NCBI RefSeq assembly: GCF_901001165.1
Contig: NC_042976.1
Location: 42,726,180 to 42,790,179 of the forward strand
From: Salmo trutta
Lineage: Eukaryota; Chordata; Actinopteri; Salmoniformes; Salmonidae
Reading direction: 5' to 3'
Length of the DNA stretch: 64,000 nt
A model generated the notes under the pieces. That model did no database searches and was not told the origin of the DNA. It saw only the letters and a list, made by a program, of their open reading frames with translations. Of the stretch, positions 36,302-48,355 are shown one piece after another; positions within the stretch are counted from its first letter, which is position 1; the number at the start of each line of letters is the position of its first letter. Made by a program: the position numbers and the translations under genes.

Positions 36302-36455
36302 AAGTAGCAGTAGTAACAGGAGCATGAGCAGGAGTAGTAGTAGTAATAATAGTAATAGTAGTAGTAATAGTTATAGTAGTAGTTGTATTAATAGTAATAT
36401 TAATAGTAGTAGTAGTAGTGGTAGTAGTAGTCGTAGTAGTAGCAGTAGCAGTAGC

Positions 36456-36487
<32 letters not shown>

Positions 36488-39400
36488 AAGTAGCAGTAGT
36501 AACAGGAGCATGAGCAGGAGTAGTAGTAGTAGTAATAATAGTAATAGTAGTAGTAATAGTTATAGTAGTAGTTGTATTAATAGTAATATTAATAGTAGTA
36601 GTAGTAGTAGTCGTAGTAGTAGCAGTAGCAGTAGCAGTAGCAGTAGTAGTAGTAGTAGTAGTAGTAGTGGCAGCAGCAGTAGGAGCAGGAGCTGTAGCAG
36701 TAGTAGTAGTAATAGCAATAGTAGTAGTAATAGTAATATTAGTAGTAGTAGTAGTAGTAGTAGTAATATAAATAGTAGTAGTAGTAGTAGTAGTAGCAGT
36801 AGGGGAAGGAGCAGTAGCACAGGGAGTAGGAGTAGGAGTAGCAGTAATACTAGTATTAGTAGTAGTAATAGTAGTAGTTATAGTAACAGTAATTGTAGTA
36901 GTAGTAGCAGCAGCAGTAGGAGCAGGAGCAGTAGGAGTTGTATTAGTAGTAGTAGCAGTAGCAGGAGTAGTAGTAGCAGTAGCAGGAGTAGTAGTAGTAG
37001 TAGTAGTAGTAGCAGTAGTAGCAGTAGCAGCATTAGGAGCATGAGCAGTAAGAGTAGGAGTAGTAGAAAGTTGTAATAGTAGCAGTAGCAGTAGCAGTAG
37101 CAGGAGTTGTAGTAGTAGCAGTAGCAGTGGCAGTGGCAGTAGCAGTAGCAGTAGCAGTAGCAGTAGTAGTAGTAGTAGTAGTAGTAGTAGAAGCAGTAGG
37201 AGTAGGAGTGGTACGTAGTAACTGTAGTATCTCAACATTTCTATTGTTAACTATTTCCTATTTGGGCACTTTCTCTTCTCTGCTTATTTCATAAAACATA
37301 CTTGACTAACCCAAAACCAATCCCATGCTCCTGCTACTCTTCCTGTCATCTGGAGCAACACAAATCTGACTCATATTATCCAATTAGTCTAACACCAGAC
37401 CAATAACACCATGGCAACCCCAAGCATCTGTCCACGAAATCAACTATACGCTGGGAAAATACCCGTGGAATACCATACTGATGTTATTCAATTCATCACT
37501 TATGGTATCATAACGTCAACCAAATTAAACTAGAGTTAAGGATAACCATGTTTTTTCAGAAGGAAACTGTCAATGTTTACGTTCGAATTCCAAACCACTG
37601 CTATATAGCCATCATAACCAGGCTTCTTTATTAGCCAAATGCTACACTGGCCACAGGAACACATAAGTAGATTAAACTGAGCATGCACAAATTGCAAGAT
37701 CCCATAGACAGGAGAACTGCCTATGTTGTCCACAAAAAGCACAATGAGGCATCTTGCTTTGAAACGTAACAATGATAGGAAAATGTATATGGTGAGGGGT
37801 GGTGACGACACCTTCGCTGCCAATAAATGTCAGCTATGACATTTATTTCATATCAATCCATTAACAATTCCCTATATTGATATCTGAAAAACCATACTAA
37901 AACTATGAGTACTTTCAAACAACATACGCAGCTGCTTCCATGGTTGTTATTGTAGGCTACAACCGCCTGATTACGAACTAAGTGGGAGAGGAAGCCTGGC
38001 TCAAAAGACCACAGATGCAAGGCCATTGCATCATGTGGAGAAATCAGTGAGTAATCTGTATTGATAGGTCACTACTGACAACCGAGCCAATAAAATCAGA
38101 GCATGTGCCTCAAAATGACGTTATCGTTAGGACTCGAGTCGTAATCCTCTCATTTTGTACCTGCATTAATGTGTCTTTTCCATTAAAAACTCCTCAGTGA
38201 ACTAAGAATGTGCCCCAAATGGTGATCTAAGTGCACTGCTTTTGACCATAGCCCTATGGGCCCCCACAAACTAAGTCCTCGATACTCAACAGGTGGTCCA
38301 CAGGCCGGATCCGGACCCAGAGAACGGGGTCAATACGGACCACGGATCCCGGCTAAAAAATAACAAATAAATTGGAACTCAGTCAGACTTCGACGTTTGG
38401 TATCATATGAACACACAAAATACGTGGCAAAATGGGCACAATTGCAGGTAATTAGCAATTTCCCTCCACCAACAAGAGGGGTGTGAACGGTTTGAAAAGT
38501 TTGGGGTCGCATGGGTTGCGAGGTGGGGGTTTGTTACTACGCATTCAGACCTTGCCACCTAGGAAATTTGTGTGACCGGACCTTCTCAAATAGTATTTTC
38601 TCTAGAGAGAAGAGAGCTGTACTGTGAACCCCTCTACACAGTCATAACTCCCACCACCCACCACGCCCCAAACAGCCCCCTTCAGTAGCTGAAACGCCTC
38701 CTCTCACCTGCCTGCCAACTCTGTTGTTGTGGAGCCTCATCCTGGCATGGATATCTTTGTAGGTCTCGCGCGAATCCAGGAATTCCCGAGAGAACTTCTC
38801 CCCAAAGTCCACATCGGGGCTGCAGCCTCCCCACTCCCAGGAGTCCTGAGACCCGGGCAGGTCTGCAGGGAAGTGCTCCATGACACCGTGCACCATGCCC
38901 TTCCCTCGGTGGATGGCCTCCAGTTGCAGCCGGTTCAGTTTGACGCGGAAGGCCTCCTCGTCGCCTCTCCGCTTCTCATCACAGCCGCACGCCTTCAGCT
39001 TCCCCATGGAGCAGGCGTTGGACACGGCGTGGACCACGCCCGCCGCTGCGATGGCGTATGCAAAAGCACTCTCACGGAAACCTGGGGGGGGGGGACAAAA
39101 AAGCAAGGGGTAGATAGAATCCTGCTGTACACCGTTTGATTCCTACTGCATATACAGTACAGTGCAGTAGATGACTATCTGTTGAGCTGAGGAGAAGTCC
39201 AATGAGCCCTGATGGGTTGATGACATAGACTGCAGTACCCGTATGAACTCCCGCCGTGCCTCACAACAGAGGCAGAGAAACATCTGGGACAATAGCAATT
39301 AAGCCCAAACACTTGCATGTCTCCAGGCTCAGGGAATGAAAGTGAACAGACCCCCACCATCAACCATCCTTTCAACACAAGGATCTGACAGTGATCATAA

Positions 39401-42400
39401 GCAGAGATGGAAGTGGCCGATGGTGGTGCAGAAGATATGAGCAGCGTATTGTTAATCCCCTTTAAAGCTCTCCCTTTATTGAGCTCTCCGGCATGTTTAC
39501 AATTAGCCTGGCTACTGTTGGCAGCCGTTTGATCTGCCTGCCTTTTCAAATGGGGGGGATTCCGATTCAAGTTAAGCACGGGTAAATGGAAGGCAATTCC
39601 CTTTTTATGCATTTTTCTCTCAGTGCATATTCTGACCTTGAACCTAAGCACGAGAACAGCATGCTACTCAACCGCTATTCGTTCGAGGTGGAGATCAAAG
39701 AAATGAAGGTGTAGCAGCGGTGTGTCTACAGATACACTGTATTCTGACCTTCATTTCATTCCCTCATAATTCCACCACCTTAACGCACAAAGATTCCATG
39801 AATAAGGTCGAGGGAACCTACCGGTTCCAAAAATAATCTTCTTTATTATTTCCTGATAGAAATAACAGCATTCTCCATGCACTGTAATGTATAAATTGAT
39901 AAGAGCTATTGATAAGAGCTAGGTAAATTTGTAATCTATTTGGAGAAGGGGATTGTAAATACACATACTGTACAATGCCTTCAGAAAGTATTCATACCCC
40001 TTGACTTATTCCACATTTTGTTATTACAGCCTGAATTGAAAATAGATTAAATATATATTTTTGCTCACCTATCTACACACAATACCCCATAATGACAAAG
40101 TGAATACGTTTCTAGAAATCTTTGCACATTTATTGAAATTGAAATACAAAAAAATCTAAATGTACATAAGTATTCTCACCCCTGAGTCGATACATGTTAG
40201 ATTCACCTTTTGCAGCGATTACAGATGTGAGTCTTTCTGGGTAAATCTCTAAGAGCTTTGCACACCTGGAATGTACAATATTTGCACATTATTCGTAAAA
40301 ATAAATGTCAGCCATTTTCAAGTCTTGCCATAGATTTTCAAGCCGATTTAAGTCTAAATTGTAACTAGGCCACTAGCCTATGTTGCTTATGCCTAGGGCA
40401 GGGACCTGTCCCACGGACTCTATATACATGTAATAATTCCACACATCTTTGACAGTGGATCCACACGTGTGTAAGGTGATTCTGAGGGTTCTTCTCCAGT
40501 TGTGCTAGAGAATCTTAACATTGTTACACCAAGTTAATGGGACTAGACTTTCTCTGTCCAGTGCTCCCCATTTACAGGGTAACAGGGTATCATACAGAGT
40601 ATCTGTCTATGCTGTACTCTCCTTAGTGCCGGTCAGACTTAATAGCCTGCAACCATGACTCCCTGAGTTCCTGTAAAACCATCCCTTCTCAGAATAACTT
40701 ACTGAAGAGAAATGTTGTGTTATTAAACAAACATTTTTAAATTGTTAAATTCAAGACTTTAAAGGGGCAATCCGCAGTTGAAACATCTATTTTTGGACTT
40801 AATTAGTGATATGTACCCATTGATTCTTGAATAATATAACTTAGTAATGCCTCATGAGCTTAGATAAACTGGCATACCCGATAAGAACACAAAGAATAGG
40901 CTTGTTTTGCTTAAATGTTTGTAAACAAAGTAAATGTAAATAAACACTATAGCCTCAAAACATGGTTAAAACTATAATTTGATGTCATGGATGGTCAGTC
41001 CTTGCATCCATAGCTCTGTCTATGAACTTGAGAGAGGTTGCATTTCTCCAGACCCAACCTTCAGCTTTTTACCGAAACAGGGGCGGGATAAACGATTTGA
41101 GATTGTTTCAACTGCTAATTTGCCCTTTAAAGCTTACAGTTTGATTCAAAATCTTACAGCCAAACAGCCCTATTTGTCACTATTGTCGAGATGCTCAGTT
41201 CGGCCTCCCGAGTGGCGCGGCAGTCTAAGGCACTGCATCGCAGTGCTTGATGCGTCACTACAGACCCGAGTTCTTCAACTTTCCCGAGGCCTTCGCCTCT
41301 CCCGAGTCCGTACGGGAGTTGCAGTTATGGGACAAGACTGTAACTACCAATTGGAGATCACGAAATTGGGGAGAAAAAGGGGTTAAAAGTACTACAAAAA
41401 TAAAAACATTTAAAAAAAGAGATGCTCAGACCCAAGTCCTAAACTGGCCATGACCCCAGTTCAATGCAGATTTGAGCTTGATTCATTAGACCTTTGAAAG
41501 CTGCCTCACCTCTGTCCCCTTTTTTGTCTACCTTAGATGGAGCACATGATTAATGAAAAACTGCACTGTTCAATCAGGTGTGAACCGGTAATGTCTGAAA
41601 TTTGCACTATTCACAAAACATGTTTAAAAAAATGCTACCATGCCTAAAAGAAAAGCATCCAAAGGGTTTAGGCAGGGGTTCCAAAACTTTTTGGGGCCGC
41701 GACCCCATTTTGATCCCCCATAAAATTGACGACACCACCATGCAAAAAAAATTATGGAATCAACGGCCAATGTTTACTTTTTTAATTGGGGCTATGACAG
41801 TCTATTACAAATCAGTCTGACAGTACTTTTGACAGTATTGAAATGCATCAGAAAGGTATTGGGAAGTATTCAGGTAATAATTTTGTATGATCTTCTTGTA
41901 TGATCTTGTATGATCTTGTATGATCTTCTCCCCCCAGTCTGATTTAGTGCCTGGTTTCTTCTAATGAGGTTTGTGGCGATTGTAGAGGGAAACAGAGAGT
42001 TATCTTTCAGTGATTGTCATAATATTTTGGATCGTAGCCCTTTCCTGCAGTCGATGACCAAAAGTACCATCTTTGGCCTCATGGTGGAATGTTAGTAATA
42101 TTTTTCCTAATTTCATAATGAATAAAGATTATTTTTTAAATACTACAAAAATCAGGTTTTTCTTTGTCAAATGGTTTTGTTATATTTCAGTCTTCTGTGA
42201 AGTATTTAAAGTGTAATATTGGGATGCAAACAAAAATTGAAAACATTTCAACTCTATATCTGACATGGTACAGGTATCTTCTTTTTTTAAGCTCATATCC
42301 ATGTGTGAGATGTATACTTGTGTTTCAAAGTAGATTTGTTTAAGACTACCAAGAATCACTCTGTGTGGCCCTGATTTAGCCCACTGCAGTAAAAGGTTAA

Positions 42401-44416
42401 ACAATTCAAAAGATAGAGCCACATTTGTAGGAAGAAAACAGAAACCGCTCTTTACTACAAACGCATCTAGCAGCTATTGGAGGTTACTGATGTAACCCTG
42501 GCTCTATGAACCAAGCTCAAATTATATATATTTTTTTCAAAACTTTCTCTCGCGACCCCATTTTCAAATCAGGCAAACCCACATGGGGTTGCGACCCGTA
42601 GTTTTGGAAACGCTGGTTTAGATACATAAGATATAGTCGATGACGTTTCATTGATCATCCCCTATTCACTCACACGCACACACACGTACGCGCACGTACA
42701 CACGCATGCAGGCACGCACACACAGAGTACTTTTTCTCCCTCTCCATCTTGCCATGATTCCATGGGGGGCGGAGGACAGCACTTAGATGCAGTCCAGAGA
42801 CACAGACATGAAAATGCTGTTTTAGATTTCCTCCCAAGCAGGCTGAGGCGAGAGACCTGGAACAAATCAGTCTAACAAATAATTTAAAATGAGAGGCACG
42901 CCCGGCTGAACTGATGGCTGAGGAAGTGGGAAAATTAATTAAAGATTAAAGAAAACTGTCACTTTGTCTTACAGAAACCAACTAAACAGGTTTATGTATT
43001 GCCACTGAGAGTTGGGAAAGTGCTGAGAGCAAATTCACAGCACTTGCACTGGCAGAGAGTAAAAGCATTAGCCAGGTCTCGAGAAGGCTCACTTTATGTG
43101 TCTCATTGGCTTTTTAGCTTAGCTTTAATTCCCGTTAATGTAGAAATATGGCCCCATAAAGTATGTCAGAATTAATCAACAAGCAGATATATGTTTGAGG
43201 TAAAGAGGATATGACATCCGTTTCCTGTAGTAAAATTAGATATCCAAACAAACAATTAGTTAGGGCATGCATAATATGCTGCATTTGTAAAACCCACTCA
43301 TAAAAGCATCTAAATAAACTAAGACTCACATTAGCTTAATAGCTTTATTTCTGCCATCGGGCTACTGTACTTACTGTATGTTTGTTGGTGCCCAGTTCAA
43401 ATAAAACGTAGTACAAGAAAATATATTTGAATGTATCTGCAACTATGTAACAAAATATTCATTCAGTATGCATTTCTTAGCAGATGAATCACCTCATTTA
43501 AAAGTGTCTGTTAATATCTATCATTTAGAGTTTCTCTGCCTCAGGCAAAACATACGCATCCATAACCAAATGCCAGAAAACCAACAACTCTTCCAATAAT
43601 AATAATGACAAGCAGCTTTGTGAGTCAGCGTGTGAAGTGAATGAGTAAAGGAGACCTGTGGTATATGCCCCAAAGGGTACCCTATTCCTTTTATAGTGCA
43701 ATACCTTTTACAAGAAGGGAATTCTATAGAGAATAGGGTGCCATTTGGGATGCAGGCGTGGTAATCAGAAGCACCCTTTTTAACTAAGGGGGTTCCCTAC
43801 CCCGTACCTTCTGTAAGGTGACTCACCTCGTTTGAAAACCACACTATCGTATGGGATCTTGTTCCTGGTCTCCAGGCTGGAGCAGTTCCACCTGTGTCCT
43901 CTGAACTGGTGCTGGCACTCATGGATGGCGATCTGGATCCCTTGGATGGCCGAGGCGGTGACGTCTGGGTTTCTCATGCACACCTCCAGTTGTCTGCGGT
44001 TCAGTCCAGGCAGAGTCAAGCACACGGTGTTGGCGTTGAGAATGGGGTCAATATTGGGGATTTTCAGCCCGAGAATCTCGTTGGAATCTACCCTGGAACA
44101 CAGAAGGTTTGATGTTAAGGTGTGCCTTTTCTGTAGTGCATGATTGATATTTCTGTGCCCTGTAAATCATGTGTAACAGCCGTCATTCACAAGACAGGAG
44201 TCAGGTGTTTTACAGTATTACACTTCTGAGAGTTTATGGTTGGAAATTGCTTCTGACAAAATTGACTCATGAAGCATTTGAAGGTCTGAAAGCGGTACAT
44301 TGTACAGTGGGGAAATAAAAAATATTTGTTGAATTATTATTTTGTTATGCATTCTTAAATATATTGCACACACACACACATATATATACACACACAGACG
44401 CACACTAACTCACTAA

Positions 44417-44481
<65 letters not shown>

Positions 44482-45431
44482 AAAGGCATGAAGTTCATTA
44501 CATCAAATTCCATTTGTGCAATCATTCATATTTGCTGAGTTGTTACTGTAATCATAGTATTGACCAATAAAACATGTATAAACATGTACCAATAAAACAC
44601 CAATAAAACAAATTTTGACCATGTCTCAAAGCACTCTGTGACAACAAACTTGAAATCTTGCAATTTGGTTCTGAATGAAGGGGCATGTCACAACAGAGGA
44701 TGGAACCACATGTTGGCAAGAATAAAAAATAAACACGTATCCCACAAGTGTGTGATAACTTTTCAAGTTAATAAAAAATCCTAGAAAAGTACTTGGGAAC
44801 ACTTATGTCTATTATGATTGAAATGTAGTCTATCTGTGATATAGCATCCTGATCATAAATACATATTGAATAACTCTTTCATTCAGTTTTGGGTTATTAC
44901 AGTATCTAAAGTAGCTACCTACACTGACCCAACATGGAACAAAGCCTGTTTTATCTGCAATATTATACTTATTATGTGATTTATAACAAACCGAACCCCT
45001 CTAATGTTAGACAAACAGGATTTGCAAAGCTAAAACTTGTTTTGAGTTATTTATTGTACAGTGCTATAATTGCACAATATGATTTGCAAACAAGAGCATT
45101 GCCTATAATGAACCTGACTGCGCCTTCACAGGCCAGGTTAACTGTAGCTAGGTTATGTAATTAAAACACACCTGAATAGTGTAGCAACTGTACAAATACT
45201 TCCGATATAAACTTTATATAAACACTGGCACAATTATCTATTTAATTAACTTATGAGTAAACCTTGAAGATGAATAGCTACATCGGTGAAAGTAAACGGC
45301 ATCCAGCTACTATTCAAATAAATGTTCAGGTAAAATATTAAAGTAAGTAAATTCAACTTCTCAACTCACCTTTGATTGAACAGAGTGATAGCCATCAGAA
45401 GACATATTAGGCGGCAGAATGAGAACTCCAT
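29661..45431 (-). CDS. wnt10a: wnt10a, complete coding sequence in four exons
   Basis: Secreted Wnt ligand, which signals through Frizzled/LRP receptors after Porcupine adds a palmitoleate. Coding exons are 45431-45370, 44092-43827, 39081-38708 and 30131-29661, all with AG/GT borders and matching phases (62+266+374+471 nt, 390 aa plus stop). The N-terminus is a short hydrophobic signal peptide (about residues 1-20). The lipid-bearing serine is in CHGTSGSC (about Ser250). The cysteine-rich C-terminus ends CCYVVCEECRITEWVSVCK. Assignment to Wnt10a rather than Wnt10b rests on CQLKTCWQVTPEFR and the RITEWVSVCK end, and on the neighbour wnt6. The start was chosen because it gives a signal peptide that splices in phase to exon 2. 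Slightly shorter than mammalian WNT10A (417 aa). Intact in sequence. Confidence 0.95.
32181..32290. repeat. ~100-bp palindromic dispersed repeat, copy a
   Basis: CCCAAATGGCGCCCTATTCC at the left is mirrored by GGGAATAGGGTGCCATTTTG at the right, around a GCACTACTTTTGACTGGAGC core. The same design occurs eight more times to the right. Confidence 0.8.
32489..32664. repeat. ~175-bp foldback (MITE-like) element
   Basis: GGATTCTTTGGCTGCCCCCA at the left pairs with GGGGACAGCCGAAGAAACCC at the right. Inner arms GGGTTCCATGTAGAATCC and GGTTCTACACGGAACCC also pair. The whole unit folds on itself. Lies in wnt10a intron 3. Confidence 0.8.
33060..33112. repeat. Palindromic dispersed repeat, copy b (shortened)
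   Basis: GCATCCCAAATGGCTTCCTA and CTATGTAGTGGCGTTTGGGA. The core of the palindrome is deleted compared with copy a. Confidence 0.7.
35841..35903. repeat. (CT)n microsatellite
   Basis: A run of CTCTCT, preceded by TTTTTCTC variants, in wnt10a intron 3. Confidence 0.92.
36088..37216. repeat. 1.1-kb AGT-type triplet array with higher-order units
   Basis: Almost every third base follows the pattern AGT/AGC/AAT across 1.1 kb. The variant block AACAGGAGCATGAGCAGG recurs at 36126, 36315 and 36501 (spacing 189 and 186 bp, both multiples of three), followed each time by the same series of variants, so a ~63-triplet unit has itself been duplicated. It lies in wnt10a intron 3. Long Ser, Thr or Leu open frames across it on both strands are by-products, not genes. 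Confidence 0.95.
38207..38265. repeat. Palindromic dispersed repeat, copy c (half)
   Basis: CCCCAAATGGTGATCTAAGT then GCACTGCTTTTGACCATAGC and CCTATGGG. Only the left arm and core remain. Confidence 0.6.
38708..39081 (-). CDS. wnt10a: wnt10a coding exon 3
   Basis: 374 nt. Begins with FRESAFAYAIAAAGVVHAVS after a C-rich acceptor (ten C then AG) and ends LHNNRVGRQ before GTGAGA. It contains ACSMGKLKACGCD and WEWGGCSPDVDFGEKFSREF, the conserved Wnt N-terminal domain segment. The first codon is split after one base in exon 2. Confidence 0.95.
39973..40377. mobile_element. Tc1-like terminal fragment (left end)
   Basis: After a TA at 39971-39972 it reads CAATGCCTTCAGAAAGTATT and CATACCCCTTGACTTATTCC, the same family as 15067-16285. 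It ends abruptly after TGTAACTAGGCCACT, inside the former transposase gene. Lies in wnt10a intron 2. Confidence 0.8.
40763..41126. mobile_element. TTAA-flanked (piggyBac-type) MITE, copy 2
   Basis: TTAA at 40759-40762 and 41127-41130. The ends AGGGGCAATCCGCAGTTG and CAACTGCTAATTTGCCCT are inverted. 364 bp, uninterrupted; it shows what copy 1 at 11374-11930 looked like before the SINE. In wnt10a intron 2. Confidence 0.88.
41199..41418 (+). mobile_element. tRNA-derived SINE with internal deletion
   Basis: GAGATGCTCAG is repeated at 41188-41198 and 41419-41429. The head reads CGGCCTCCCGAGTGGCGCGG and the tail reads CGCCTCTCCCGAGTCCGTAC then GACTGTAACTACCAATTGG. About 180 bp of the middle is missing compared with the copy at 19157-19559. 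In wnt10a intron 2. Confidence 0.88.
41672..42614. mobile_element. hAT-like non-autonomous element (943 bp)
   Basis: The left end is GCAGGGGTTCCAAAACTTTT with GGGGCCGCGACCCCATTTTG, and the right end is CCCATGGGGTTGCGACCC-type sequence closing with AGTTTTGGAAACGCT. GGTTTAG lies at 41665-41671 and 42615-42621, a 7-bp match that may be part of an 8-bp duplication. A tandem TTGTATGATC minisatellite (four copies, 41885-41930) lies inside. No transposase is readable. Confidence 0.65.
43667..43757. repeat. Palindromic dispersed repeat, copy d
   Basis: CCCCAAAGGGTACCCTATTC at left, AGAATAGGGTGCCATTTGGG at right. Ends 70 bp from wnt10a exon 2, in intron 2. Confidence 0.75.
43827..44092 (-). CDS. wnt10a: wnt10a coding exon 2
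   Basis: 266 nt. Encodes VDSNEILGLKIPNIDP, then LTLPGLNRRQLEVC and QFRGHRWNCSSLE with a conserved N-glycosylation site (NCS). Acceptor TGTTCCAG, donor GTGAGT. The exon starts with the last base of an arginine codon begun in exon 1 and ends one base into a glycine codon. Confidence 0.95.
44093..45369 (-). other. wnt10a: wnt10a intron 1 with CA microsatellite
   Basis: About 1.3 kb. A CA repeat (about 44420-44474, with interrupted CA/TA units from 44368) lies some 280-380 bp upstream of exon 2. No other feature seen. Confidence 0.8.
45370..45431 (-). CDS. wnt10a: wnt10a coding exon 1 (start and signal peptide)
   Basis: ATG at 45431-45429, then EFSFCRLICLLMAITLFNQ, a short basic-then-hydrophobic signal peptide, and a donor AAAG/GTGAGT. 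62 nt, phase fitting exon 2. No upstream in-frame ATG giving a better signal was recognised. Confidence 0.85.
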
Positions 45432-45830
45432 TGTGTGGCTCGCTTTTGACAAAAGATACGTGCAGAGATAGAGCGCGTACAACAACTTTTATGTCCCTCT
45501 AAAATCTGACAGCTTTATCAAAGTCTCGTCCACTCCAGAGTTCCCGGAGACGGAGTTTGAGGATGACAGGTCCTGGGCTCAAGTGTGCATCTGATTTGAG
45601 ATCTGATAAAAGGCAGGCAAAGTGCTGGATGTATCCTAACTACTGCAGGACAAGTGATTTAAAGAACGAAAAAGCTTGACTGCACTTTCTTATAACTTAT
45701 TGAATGAAGATAAGTTTGGAAGTGAGTTGACTGAACACTCTTTCACGCTATCTCACGTCTGCGCAATTGTACGATAGCTCCGCCAAGATATAAGCATTGG
45801 GATACATCCGAAAGCAGTGGGTGTACTAAC
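45432..45830 (-). promoter_or_regulatory. wnt10a: Candidate wnt10a promoter and 5' UTR
   Basis: On the minus strand a CCAAT box (about 45802-45798) is followed by a TTATATC element (about 45794-45788). If it acts as a TATA box, transcription would start near 45760 and leave a 5' UTR of about 330 nt. Repeat-free. Inferred from motif order only. Confidence 0.3.
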
Positions 45831-48149
45831 GCGCACTATCTTGAGTCTCGTTGACTTGTGATGTTTTTCTTATAGCCTACTGATAGCATTCTAAACTACA
45901 ACACTTAGCACTTTGCCAGCCCACTTCGACGTCACTCAGAGCAAAGAAAAGCGGCAGAAAGAGCGCAAGTGTCTTGTTAGGGGATATGGAGATTCCCAGA
46001 TAAGAGGTCTAAATGGGGCAGTCTGGGACAGCAGCAAATACTTTTAGTCCTCTTTTCTTATGAGGATGATGATGAGATTGAGGATGATGATACAAAAAAA
46101 AAAGTTAATTGACTTACTTTCAGTCAGATAATGAGTTGACATGGGAGTGATCAGACTGCACTTTTGTGAATACTATTCAATAATACTGTTAATAAATATG
46201 ATGACATTGTAACTTTTCTTCCTGACTAGAGTTACTTTATAGTTGTTCAACCCTAATTTGAATGTCCATTGATTTATTTTCCTAACAGCTGTATTGTCTA
46301 AATACAAAGTTTTTCCAAGCCACGTGATGACGCATATTAGGCTTTTAAGAGAGCGGGTGGGATGAAGAAATGAAACCATATAACCTTTAGCCACTGCCAT
46401 CAGTGTAAAGTGCACTCTGACGATGTGAAGTCACAACCTGAGTTCATATGGTCTGAACCTCTCTACTTGACCGGGAGTAGATACATGGCAATTGTCCCAC
46501 TGTCTGCTTCATACTACTGCAGATAACCACCACTGTGAGCCATTACGACTGAGTCACAGTTCTGCTTAAATGACTCACTTATTGCTTTCCTCACGTCACA
46601 TACATTACAATATACACATTTCCTCTCAGAGAATGAATAGCAAAATGTTAGAAGCTCAAGAAGAAAAAAAAAATACTGCTTCCATCTGGTGTGCCGTGGG
46701 GTTTTGCCAAGAAGATCTGCAGTCAGGACTCTAACACACAAGGAGACTAATTGTTTCCCATTGTTCACTGGGGAATCCATTTGCTGTTCATTTAAATTGA
46801 TCGGTCCCAAGTCAACCAAGGGTAGGTTAACTTACAAAAAATGTGTTGTTTTTCTCAAATGAGTCATGGCAATTAGTTTCCTCAAGTCATTTGAGTTAAA
46901 ACTTAATATGCTTTACAGTGTCCTGTCCAGGGACCAACCATGGCTATTTTCTACCAATAGCATGTATCTAAAGGCTTATACAGTAGATTATATCATTATA
47001 TTATTATTCTATTACTGCAGTTGACACTATATTCATATTTCAGGATAGGCACTATGAATTCACCAATATGAAAATTCACCAATATACTTTCTTGTCAGTT
47101 ATAATTACATTCCAACTTTTCTGTCCACCTACCATTCTCTTGAAGTTAAGTAGTTGTGCTTGTATTTATGTCCCTCATTACAAATTTACGACCAGTCTCT
47201 GTTGGGAGAAGCCCCTTGTGTTCAGAGGCTCAGAGGAGAGGGGGGAAAATCTGCCATGAATTTGATTGAAAGGTTGTACTGCATTGTTGCTCAAATAGCA
47301 GAAGGGATGCTATGGTAACTCTTGCTATCAAATGAACATCCCTTTTCTAAGAATTTTCTCCCTTCCAGTCGAAAAATGGACAGACGGTGAAAAAACGATC
47401 ATATTAGAATAGAATAACGATATTTTTCCCAGAGGGAATTTCAGTTTCCCCTTTTGTGAAAACGCTGCTTCATTACTTTTGTACTACATTACAACTATTC
47501 ACAGTATTAATAGGGATCAATCACATTTAGTGAATATATATATAGAAGAATAAGCCATTCTACTTGTTGGAGAATACCCATCTACACTACTGTACATCTC
47601 CATAGTAACAAACACTACACATATTGAGTGATTATGGTACAGTAAAATTCTGCAGAATTTGTATACAAATAAAAAATAAAGAGACTTACAGTGTACAGGG
47701 ACACTTCAACGCTGGGGCTGAACTTTTTTAGTTCATGAAAAGCCAAGACATTATAGTTCTAATCATGTTTATTGAAACTGCACTGTTCAACAGATGCATG
47801 GTGCCATAGAAAGTTTAGGCCGATCTTGTTGTTCCTTTGTATCTATGTCGCAATCTTCTGGGAGGAAGAACAGAATGGCTTTCAATTAACTAGTCATTGT
47901 GGGACTGAAAACAGTTTGGGGATGAGTGGAACTTTATTTTGGACGGTCTTAACAACTCACAGAAGGTACACTAATCTGTCGCCTCGGGGAGGGTTTAAAC
48001 TTTTTATGGGCTTTTGAAAAATGTGGCTTGTTTTGTTTTGATTATAGCGAAGAGAGTCAGAAGTGTGGTGAAATGATGCAGAAAGAGTGTGGTGTCTATG
48101 CAGTGTATTTATCTGGAAAGGGCATGCTGGAGGTCAGGCTGAAATAGGG
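45831..48149. other. Intergenic, upstream of wnt10a, no gene recognised
   Basis: Mostly unique sequence with no recognised mobile element. A GATGATGATGAG run lies near 46065. Possible regulatory DNA between wnt6 and wnt10a, but no specific site can be named. Confidence 0.35.
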
Positions 48150-48228
48150 TGTGTCGCAAATCACGGTCCTGTGGGCCCTGGTCAAAAGCAGTACACAACA
48201 TAGGGAATAGGGTGCCATTTGGGACGTA
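48150..48228. repeat. Palindromic dispersed repeat, copy e
   Basis: GGGCCCTGGTCAAAAGCAGT then CATAGGGAATAGGGTGCCAT and TTGGGACG. The left arm is degraded. Confidence 0.7.
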
Positions 48229-48355
48229 GATTGCCGCTCTCTGCCTCTCTCTAATGTCTGACATGCATAAGAGCACAGGAAGATACAAGTGCAGTCCTTC
48301 ATGTGACACTGCCTTTTGTTGTTCCCATGTTTCCATGGGAAGACTATAAGTGCTT

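Larger units (their letters stand above)
30132..38707 (-). other. wnt10a: wnt10a intron 3 (8.6 kb)
   Basis: Donor GTGAGA at exon 3 and acceptor TGTGCAG at exon 4. It holds palindromic repeats (32181-32290, 33060-33112, 38207-38265), a ~175-bp foldback element, a CT repeat, and a 1.1-kb triplet array. The minus-strand open frame 32169-31768 (133 codons) has no domain and no splice-site support. Confidence 0.85.

Noticed and set aside
36069..37238. Open frames of 313 and 389 codons rich in Ser, Thr or Leu
   Set aside because: They exist only because the triplet array lacks stops in some phases; they are on both strands at once, in an intron, with no domain.
38729..39139. 136-codon plus-strand frame
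   Set aside because: Antisense shadow of wnt10a exon 3.
29661..45431. Alternative identity wnt10b
   Set aside because: C-terminal RITEWVSVCK and CQLKTCWQV fit Wnt10a, and the neighbour is wnt6; wnt10b normally pairs with wnt1.
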